The position numbers and the translations under genes are program-made. From assembly GCF_000003815.2 (NCBI RefSeq), contig NC_049993.1, positions 17,763,139-17,827,138 on the forward strand: 64,000 nt of DNA, in the 5' to 3' direction. The DNA is from Branchiostoma floridae (taxonomy: Eukaryota > Chordata > Leptocardii > Amphioxiformes > Branchiostomatidae). The first letter of the stretch is position 1, and every line of letters begins with the position of its first letter. The notes below the pieces were generated by a model. That model was not told the DNA's origin. It worked only from the letters and a program-made list of their open reading frames with translations, and made no database searches. Shown here piece after piece: positions 55,768 through 64,000 of the stretch.

Positions 55768-55955
55768 GTACAGCCAAATCTGCCTAAGAAGACCTTTCAG
55801 GGGACTGTTAAAATCTGGCCTATGTGGACAGGTGGTCACTACAGACATGATTGTGCCAATGGGAATGATTATCTTTGTGACAACCAAAAAGATCTTTCCA
55901 TTGGCCAGGTGGGCCTTACATAAAGGTGGTCACTTGTACAGGTTTGACTGTATAT
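55768..55955. repeat. ACAGTCAAATCTG repeat family, copy
   Basis: It begins ACAGCCAAATCTGCCTAAGA and ends ACAGGTTTGACTGTATA, with GGTGGTCACTACAGACATGA inside; compare 15902-16062. Confidence 0.65.
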
Positions 55956-56715
55956 CGAGTATGCAAAAATCTACAGACTGATAATGCTCTCTGCAATTTG
56001 AAATGTAGTTTTTATCATCTTCTCCCACTGCCTATACTAAGCCTCATATGTTATGATGTGTTCAAGATGTTTTCCATTACACAAATACTACCATAATTAT
56101 TATAGTGTTATGATGAGATGTACATTTCCAAGAAGAAAAGATATGCAAATGATGTGTAACCACAGTGAAGTGACTGATAGTATGTTTAGATATTTAGCAA
56201 TAGATAGTAGAAGCTAGAACTGCCTGCCTTCCTGCTTTTATTGAAGACAGTAAGGTGGAATGTACAACAGTTACTGTAGTTTGGTGGTAGTTTTCGTAAT
56301 TTTGTAACAGCGATAGCAAAATGGTAACAAACAGTATTCGGTAGTTGTCAATAAAGGCTTCCAAAAAGATCTTGATAATTTGAGGTTTTGCCTTTGTTTC
56401 ATCACCATAATGAACAGTAATGTTATTTTCGTGTGTCTACGTCTGTACATGCGTGACTGTGTGTGTGTCTGTGTGAGTCCACTACTTGCCCATGAGTTAA
56501 TGAAGACCTTTATTGCACATTTTTGCCACACCGGGCTAATTAGTACTTATAAGTACAGGTCACAACAAGACTTGTTAAAAAGATACAGTTAACAGATACA
56601 AAATGAGACTATTGCTGGATAAATTCAACTTCTCCTCGCTTTTTTGTTATAGTGGAGATAAAAGAGCAGATATGTTTTATGATCGATGGTTTGTCTAGTT
56701 GCATTAGGAATATGA

Positions 56716-56800
56716 ATTTTTATTAATAGGATCGTTAAATGAAGGAGCAATACACCTATTAGATCCTATTAATAAAAATTGTAACGTTATTGCTCCTTCA
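56716..56800. repeat. Small inverted repeat
   Basis: TTTTTATTAATAGGATC pairs with GATCCTATTAATAAAAA; TGAAGGAGCAAT pairs with ATTGCTCCTTCA in an interleaved way. A hairpin or MITE relic. Confidence 0.7.
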
Positions 56801-57761
56801 TTTTGGGAAATCCTGTAGCCACAGTTGGTAACAAACTCTTTTGAACCCAGATGAACTTTTTTTCTAATGTCATATCATTATACGTTGTTGTACAAGGAGG
56901 TTGAACCTGCTTGGTGAATACCTATCTGTATCTCACTATCGACGTCAGTGTGGTTGAAGTTTACAATGCTGCAGTAAGCAGGCTAGCAAATAGGGGGCGC
57001 TAAATCATCACCGAAACTCAAAATAAACAGACGGGGAAAGGAATTGCGTAGCAACAACGCAAAATAAACATCGTTTTATATTCTTAGATGTTCTGAAATC
57101 GGTCCCAAATCAATATCATAGAAGAAAGCGTGATCAGAAAAAATGCCAAGATGGTTATTGGCATTCTTCGAGTGTTCGATCGGCTTTTACTTTTAAGTAC
57201 ATGAACTAGCCTCGCCTCTTTTCTACCGCAGGTCAACTTTGTGACAGTTGAAAAATCAAGAAGAACGCAAGCAACCTTGGAAGACTACAAATATGTACAT
57301 GAACAGATAGCAAAAACGACAAATTAGAGACGCAGACATCGAGGTACTCTTCAAGCAAAGGTTAGGTCCGTTGTTTTGTCCGTTTGCCTGGTAAACTAAA
57401 TAAAAAAGAAAGCCCGATTTAAGAACAAAACGCCTAAAAAGACGCTCAAAACAAGCCTGGCATAACCTCTGACTGGAGGCACGTTTCACGTACTGATCAC
57501 TAATCTTCCCTCTCGAGATCTGTTAGGAGATTAACGTAAAGACTAATCCTCTTAAATCCATCGTTATAACAAAACACACACGAGTGCGGCGTCAGTGAAA
57601 GACAAATCCCCCATGCTGGCGCTTAAGAGTTGTTGTGATTTCTAAGACTAGCTGTGATGACTAAGGCGACTTAGTCTGACAGAGGATTAAGAATCTCACC
57701 ACCTGATTGCAAATTCGTTGTTTTAATAGTCTTGTCAAACGTCATGTTTCACTGATCTCCA

Positions 57762-57921
57762 ACCAGAGGTTAGGCTCCAGCTGTTTTTTTTACGTTTTCT
57801 AGTCATTTTTATCGGGCTTTCTATTTTGTACTCTTCCTTGCGAGACATCAAGAAACAGTACAAAATAGAAAGCCCGATAAAAACGACTAAAACACAGCCA
57901 AGCCGAACCTCTGCTTGGAGA
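57762..57921. mobile_element. Foldback element, CTCCAAGCAGAGGTT ends
   Basis: CTCCAACCAGAGGTTAGGCT pairs with GCCGAACCTCTGCTTGGAG. The inner ATCGGGCTTTCTATTTTGTA pairs with TACAAAATAGAAAGCCCGAT. A related, less symmetrical copy lies around 57340-57480. Confidence 0.9.
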
Positions 57922-58875
57922 GTAATGTTTCACCCCCTTTCCACTACGGAGGCTACGATCGATTGCTGTTCTATCAAAATTTGATGGGGCGCTGATAAAA
58001 GCTCCTTGAAGCATAGATGAAATCATTTTTTTCTCCATTTTTCGCAAAGTCAGGTAAAACGACCACAGCTTTCTTTATATAATCAGTGGTTCATTTGAAT
58101 GAATAAAGACCTCTTTTTGGATATATATGACCACTGGGTACTACGTACAGGCAAGGAGGTTTGATTTTAACCTTCGGAGTCCTTGGTACAGGTTACTAGT
58201 ACAAGTCAACAAAGTTTAAAAGTTCGAATATAATCTTCGATGTTTATTCATTCAATCAACATTGCAGAATTTCTCTCGTAGCACATCCTGGATTTTACAA
58301 AGATTAGCATATACTCACACCTCTCTGACCTGAAATAAAATCAGTCCCATTGTGCTTAGATGATAGCGGCTGACATGAGTGGATCCGATTATAAAGATTG
58401 TCTGACACATAATACCCGAGTAGTTAAAACTACACCCTACCTGCCTACGCAACTCGTGATAGCCGAACCACAAAGCATTGCAAGAGTGTGTCGCGAAAAC
58501 CGCAGACCGCGTTTCGAGCGTTCTCGGCATTGTTGGGTGACTTTGTTCCATGTCTTCTGTGTCATTTGACATAGACCACCACCGTAATCAAAGCTTTAGC
58601 GCTGTCGTCACCTGGTTTCTGTGTTGTGTTGAGAACCGGCTATTTTTAAATATGAGACAGTCCGTCCGATTCTTTGTTTGGTGTTGGTTTTCAAGCGTGT
58701 CAATCATTTTCTTTTTGTCTCGTAGTGCGAAATGGATTAGAGCCTTTGTGCGAATTTTCACACTGTAATTAGCTGTATTGTTCGTGCTATTCCATATTAG
58801 AATTCATGAAAATGTTGTGTCGTTTGTCAACGAAATAAAATCGTTTTGCTGACTTCTCTGTGCTTCTGCAAGGAT

Positions 58876-59128
58876 GTAACGGTAGTTCACCTTCATCCGG
58901 GGGTAACCTTTATCCGTTCCATATAAAATCGGAGTATTTTAGGGATATCAAGTTGACAGACTTTTTTTTCAGACTGGAATGCTATGAAAAAATTGCAATT
59001 TGAAACCAAAGTCCGTCATTTAGATATCCCTAAATATCTCGTTTTTAGAAACAACGGATATAGGTTAACCTATACCCGTTGTTTCTAAAAACGAGATATA
59101 TGTGGATAAAGGTTCGAACTACCGTTAC
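58876..59128. mobile_element. MITE family, GTTCACCTTTATCCG termini, copy 3
   Basis: GTAACGGTAGTTC pairs with GAACTACCGTTAC. The internal TCTCGTTTTTAGAAACAACG forms a second hairpin with CGTTGTTTCTAAAAACGAGA. Confidence 0.88.
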
Positions 59129-59129
59129 C

Positions 59130-60399
59130 TCCTTGGATTGCGAAGAGAGACCCAAACAGCCCTTGGTAATGCCCTTGCGGTTTTAGATTGTACTGCATTA
59201 TGATCTAGATTTGTGGTCAGCGATACATTCGGACTTGCTAAAAATCGCGAAATCAAGAGTCACGAATCGAAAAAAACTACTCACAGTTCCATCCAAAGTA
59301 AGTCGTACGGGGAGGGCCACATTCAGGCTTAATGAATCGCCATTCTTTTCGGCCCACGCCCAACCGTAGCCCACTAACCAAATATCATTAACCTCTCTTA
59401 GTAGTTATTGTGCCCACAATCAACAAACAAACCCAAAAGAAACCGCACTGGAAATACAATCACCTTTATAGAGGCAATAAACGTATGTACGAAACAGGGT
59501 AAATTAAACCTCTGGCAACTTCCTTCATAAATCAAAGCACAGAGACTCTCATTTGGTGAAACATATTTATTTCAAATATCTAAACTTATATGTATATGCA
59601 TCAGAATATTCAATTCATCAATACTTAAAGCACTCTGTGTAAAAATGTACTTCTGAAAAATGCATAAACTTCCCTTTTTATATCATAAGATTTCGTCATA
59701 GTTCCTATCGCGTAGTTGTCTATTTCAAGAATACTAGTTTCTTCAATGTCCTTTGTCCTAGATTCTGGATATTGAGATATCTTAACAAGCGGTCATGTAA
59801 CGTTAAGTTATAAAGTAAGGAAATCAAACTGAAACTCAAGACATAAACGGAGTAATCTTGCTTTTTCTTTGCGTTATAATCGCTCTGTGTACTTTTGTTT
59901 ACGCCACCCAGAGTATTCCATTGTTCCGGCCGGCCCGTGGTCTCCAGCTGACAGTGCATGTGTGCGCCTGGCGTCCCGGAGTTCAGAACAACACGGCCAC
60001 ACTCGGCACAGTTTTCCTACCACCACTCTCTCCTTCAGGATGTTTATACTGATGTCTGTGTGCTAAACTTCCTTCCAGTGTGTTCCTGAAACCGCACCAA
60101 AGCTTAGCGAGCACGCACGGGAGCGAGTTTTAGTCCAACGTCCTTTCTCTCTCCTTGTGTTTGTGTGTCTGAGAGACTGGACCGTTACCCGATATTACGT
60201 TTGCAGAGTGTGGTGTTGCTTGCAGTGGTTGGTGGGGGCAGCATCGCCGAAGGCTTGACCTCGAGGTTTAGAGAAGGGACAGTCGATCGCCCAGCCAGTG
60301 TCCACAACCGTCCTTCATTCTCGGTAAACATTTGCTCTCGGGGTCGCCTGTGGAGCGTGAACCGGACCGGACCACGCCAGAGAAATCGTCGGGGGAAAG
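59130..60399 (+). promoter_or_regulatory. Promoter and 5' UTR region of the second gene
   Basis: Base composition changes from AT-rich to CpG- and GC-rich after about 59920, as at promoters. No clear TATA box is placed. A 97-codon open frame from ATG 60165 in another frame overlaps the start codon; it would be an upstream ORF if the transcript starts before it. Confidence 0.4.
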
Positions 60400-60508
60400 A
60401 TGGCGCGACGCCCGCACAACTTCAGACCCGAGCCGGTCCTACAGATCGTCTTGGTTAGCCTTCTCTACTGTCTTCAAGGTGTCAGCGCCCAAGGCGTAGA
60501 AGCTGAAG
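60400..60508 (+). CDS. First coding exon of a second gene, signal peptide
   Basis: ATG with purine at -3 and G at +4 opens MARRPHNFRPEP, then the hydrophobic VLQIVLVSLLYCLQGVSA, followed by QGVEAE and a donor GAAG|GTATGT (phase 1). Positive charges, a hydrophobic core and small residues before a likely cleavage site make a signal peptide. The product is therefore probably secreted or a type I membrane protein. The family cannot be told from this exon, and the later exons are not in the window or not recognised. Confidence 0.75.
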
Positions 60509-62088
60509 GTATGTTTCTTACAAATTGGGGATTTAAGATATTGATCCAAGAAAGATCTTAGATCTAAGGTAGATGGGAATATAGGGGAGGGGGGTAACAA
60601 AGGTTTAGCGCTCGTGAATGTTGTGATTTGTGTGGAAATGTCTTGCCGGTCAAAACTGCCTTGAAGTTTGTTGTGTGTACGAGAAAATAGAAGTACTTTA
60701 AGCCTAACTTTTGCTCACACGGGACTAGTTAGAAGCTTTAACTGAGACAGACTTCAAGCGTATACTAGTAGTTTACAGTCCACTAGTCTCGTAGAAATCC
60801 CCAGGCTTTGGAGGCTTTATTTGTGAAATCTCAGCCCCTCGCTCTACTCATAGGGTAGTCCCTGGGGTAGTCTCAATATCCAGCCTTCGCAGCGGGAGTT
60901 TTGCGGCCTGATACACTCGCAAATGTAGCCCAAATCTTGCAGTTTTTCTTCCAAGTTGCAGCTGATTTCGAGATTTAAGCTTCCCCGACACTAGCGAGGT
61001 CTCTATCTTCCGCAGGGGGCCGGTGACTTCGCATAACTCCCCCGCTAAACACCCCTGTTTGCCCTGCCTTTGTGGCCTATTTTGTGCACAAATTTGGGGG
61101 TGTCGCAGGGCTAATTTGCGGTCCATTGTCACAGCGTGCTACCAGTGTTGGTTCGGTCCATTACCCCTCCCACATACCCCCCCCCCCTCAGACTGACAAG
61201 CATACCCCCTGGGGAGTTGGGAAAGCGAAAGTAATAATAAAAGAGGGGGTAAAACATAATTATAACGTTATAGAAAGGTCTTCCTGAACACTTGAACTAA
61301 AAGTATCTGAAGACATGAAAAAATAGATGGAGTAAATTGTCCCTTGGCCAAGTCAAGGTAACGTTAGTTTGGAATATACACAATAACAGTAACAACAACA
61401 ATTAGAACAACAATAACAAATGTACCCCCTGGTGTTTATTAAGATTAAACACCACTCCCTTTGCATACAATGAACATCATTCTTAGGTTTTATCACATTT
61501 ATGACATTTTTCAGTCAAAGTTTGGATTCTTATGCTGATTGTTTTTCTGTTTTATAGTTAATTATTCAGTAATGTTATAACTTATAAGTACAACCTGCAT
61601 AAGACCAATAGTCTCTTCTTTATGATGGAAGCTCATCTGTGTTGGTAGTAATCATAGTACAAGGCTAAACTTTCTTCCAACACAAAAGTACACACGGATC
61701 AAATTTTCAATGAGATCACCACCTTTGCCTTCTTCAGTCCCTATGTTTGATCCACTCACACTTGGTGAGCCGCTAGGCTAGTAGACAAGAGTATGCAGAC
61801 CCCCATACAATTGTTGTAGTTTCATCTTGCAGAGGTGTGGTTCGCCTAAAAGTTACTAAAACAAGAGACAGAGTAACATTACCCCCTCCAAAGGACTGTA
61901 AGTAACCCCTGCCAGTAGCGTGCAAAATCAGTGCGCAGAACACTGACAGCATCCCCAGGGCTGTCTCCTGACCTGTCTGAATGTGACAGGGAAGTGCTAC
62001 CTGAGTTTCCCACAGGTTTTCAGCAGATGTGGTCAGGATTGATCCTAGCATTGATGGATGGACTTTTCTGTCAGTTTTCACTGTAGAT

Positions 62089-62515
62089 TAGGGGTGGGTA
62101 TCGGTACGGTGTACCAGTACAAAACCGGCTTTTCTTATTGGACCGGTCCGGAAAAAACGGACCTGAAAAATTTTGGTGGACCGGATGTTGGGACCTATTG
62201 GAAAATGAATAGATTATATGAGTCATTTACACGTTTTGGGGCTTACCGGTCGAAGGAGCAAAGTATCGTAGAGTCTATAGTCATTTCTATCAAGGTTTTA
62301 CAGTCAATCGTACAGAGGAAGTTAGCCTTGTAGGGTTTAAAACGACAGTGGGAGTCGAATACTCCACAAAACAGATCTCTTTGTAGCGAAATGGACCATT
62401 GTTTTGAGCTTTGTCCATTCACAAGTTTTCACATACCGACTCAGGTCCAGGTTCAGGTCCGGACCTAGACCTGATCCTCTGGACCTGAACCAGACCTGGA
62501 CCTGAAGTTTCACAA
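62089..62515. mobile_element. Non-autonomous element, GGTGGGTATCGGTAC end
   Basis: It begins GGGGTGGGTATCGGTACGGT and has GACCTGATCCTCTGGACCTG near its other end, the inverse of 13655-14015. Confidence 0.65.
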
Positions 62516-63312
62516 TGTTTTTAGAAATTTATGTGAGGAATATATTTAGGCACCCCTATTACATGTGCTTATATCAGGTTTTCAGCAGATGTGGTCTGAA
62601 CTGATGCTAGCATTGATGGATGGACTGATCACTAACACTGTAGACTGTAAGGCTTCAAATGTTCGCAGCAGTTTGTTTTCAAGGGCTTTGTGGTGGACTT
62701 TCCACTTTGAAATCCTGATTCTACAACTGTGTGTTTCAATTTATCTAGTACAATTAAATCTTTACAAAGTAACATTTAACAGAGATCTTTTGGTTTGCCA
62801 AGTCCAGGGCCCTTGTTCATGCTTCATAGAATAACATGTAAAAGAATCTCTTTGTTTCTTGTGATGCTTATACTTATAGAGTTAAGACTTGCTGGTCATC
62901 TAACTTCAGCCCGCATACGCCCAGTACAGTAGCTCCTGTCCTATCCCAGACCTGATAGCCCTCAAGCCCTTTCCTGATAAAGAAGACAAAATACTACTAG
63001 ATAAAATGTCCATATATCTACATTAGACTATACATGTGTTATTCACAAAGATGCTGAAGTTCATTGTTTGACTTTGTAGTTGAGCAACATTTTAAGAGGT
63101 ACTTTTCAAAGCCCTGATTGTGAAGTCTAAGTTCACGCTTTATTGAAAAGAATCTCTTGGTTTTTATCACACTCACACACAGAGCTAGGTCATAATTTAT
63201 TGGTCATCTTCAGTCCTAAGAAAAGCCCAGTAGTTTTTACCCTATTCCAAGTCCTGATAGCCTAAGCCCTTTCCTGATAAGAAGACTTTAAGGACTAGAT
63301 AAGATTTCTGTC

Positions 63313-63790
63313 ACTCCTCAATCTTCTGCAGTTCTGTCTTGAAGACTTTGACAGTGCCTGTCTTACAGCTGTCTGTGCCTTACATTGGGAATTCATGCAC
63401 AATTCTAAGCCTAAGGACTACATAAGATGTCATTCCTCAATCTGCTACAGTTCTGTCTTGAAGACTTTGACAGTGCCTGTCTTACAGCTGTCTGTGCCCT
63501 GCATTGGGAATTCATGCACAATTCTAAAACTAAGGACCAGATAAGATGTCTGTCACTCCTCAATCTTCTGCAGTTCTGTCTTGAAGACTTTGACAGCGCC
63601 TGTCTTACAGCTGTCTGTGCCCTGCACTGAGAATTCATGCACAATTCTAAGACTAAGGACCAGATAAGATGTCATTCCTCAATCTTCTGCAGTTCTGTCT
63701 TGAAGACTTTGACAGCGCCTGACTCACAGCTGTCTGTGCCCAGCACTGGGAATTCATGCACAATTGGCACTGGCATCTCAGGCATGTTGT
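63313..63790. repeat. Tandem repeat, ~120-bp unit, four copies
   Basis: CTCAATCTTCTGCAGTTCTG and the following ~100 bases recur at about 63317, 63434, 63558 and 63677, ending in GGGAATTCATGCACAATT. Open frames on both strands arise from the repeat and are probably chance. Confidence 0.93.
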
Positions 63791-64000
63791 TTTGAAAAGC
63801 CCTGATAACAACTTGGCCCCAGAGAACCCAGGCCTTGCTGGTGTTCCACACTAGCCTCTATTCCCCAATTAAGCAGAGGTTGGGTAGCAGAGATACTGTA
63901 AATGCAGAAATGTTCGTGGAGGTTTTATGTTTGCAGTTTTCACGAGGCAGTCTTACCACGAACTTAAAACCGCCGCAAACTTTTTCCCATTACAGTATGG

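Larger units (their letters stand above)
53765..56370 (+). other. Probable 3' UTR of the MPDZ-like gene
   Basis: AT-rich and without further exons. The first AATAAA I noticed that suits a transcript end is near 56344 (TCAATAAAGG). The end is a guess and could lie earlier or later. It holds the repeats at 53850-54130 and 55768-55955. Confidence 0.4.
60509..64000 (+). other. First intron of the second gene (continues past window)
   Basis: It holds a GC-rich unexplained block (60840-61150), a CCGGTAC-family element (62089-62510) and the tandem repeat at 63313. No second exon is convincing. Confidence 0.6.

Noticed and set aside
60848-61132. 94-codon minus-strand frame as a gene
   Set aside because: No start context, domain or splice pattern; GC-rich sequence makes long chance frames.
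63411-63644. Open frames on both strands in the 120-bp repeat
   Set aside because: Both strands are open because of the repeat unit, with no codon bias or domain.

Overview
The window is metazoan genomic DNA: short exons with GT/AG borders, long AT-rich introns, many foldback repeats, and four runs of N (27466-27565, 36251-36350, 40243-40416, 41867-41966). The protein is close to a vertebrate multi-PDZ scaffold, yet introns and repeats are invertebrate in style and rich in TACATGTA-like words. I infer a lancelet (Branchiostoma), without a database check.

One gene on the + strand fills about 0.5-54 kb. I could chain 24 coding exons with compatible phases. They encode the C-terminal ~1,100 residues of a MUPP1/PATJ-type (MPDZ/INADL) scaffold: eight PDZ domains (here A-H) and linkers, ending at TAA 53762-53764. 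The N-terminal exons lie upstream of the window. Two short coding pieces are missing: the first strand of PDZ D and the last strand of PDZ F. Each falls in an interval that holds an assembly gap. A DIRS-like tyrosine-recombinase retrotransposon (33537-38568) is inserted in the intron that splits PDZ E.

The most unusual feature is that at least eleven exon borders of this one gene carry tandem copies of the exon edge. Each unit holds a piece of exon, its splice site, and often a simple repeat such as (TTTG)n or (TGAA)n. Copy numbers run from 2 to about 26. In several arrays the copies differ almost only at synonymous third codon positions, and in one the differences sort into two haplotype-like sets. 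This would suit unequal exchange or gene conversion between living alleles and the arrays, or an assembler that concatenated divergent haplotypes. Two arrays also hold larger near-identical duplications (966 bp and about 730 bp), one next to a gap, which raises the artefact possibility.

Downstream are the 3' UTR, with decayed copies of the coding end, and an intergenic stretch (about 56.4-59.9 kb) of foldback elements. Next comes the first coding exon (60400-60508) of a second + strand gene whose product starts with a signal peptide. The rest of the window is its first intron. No tRNA, rRNA or CRISPR array was recognised.
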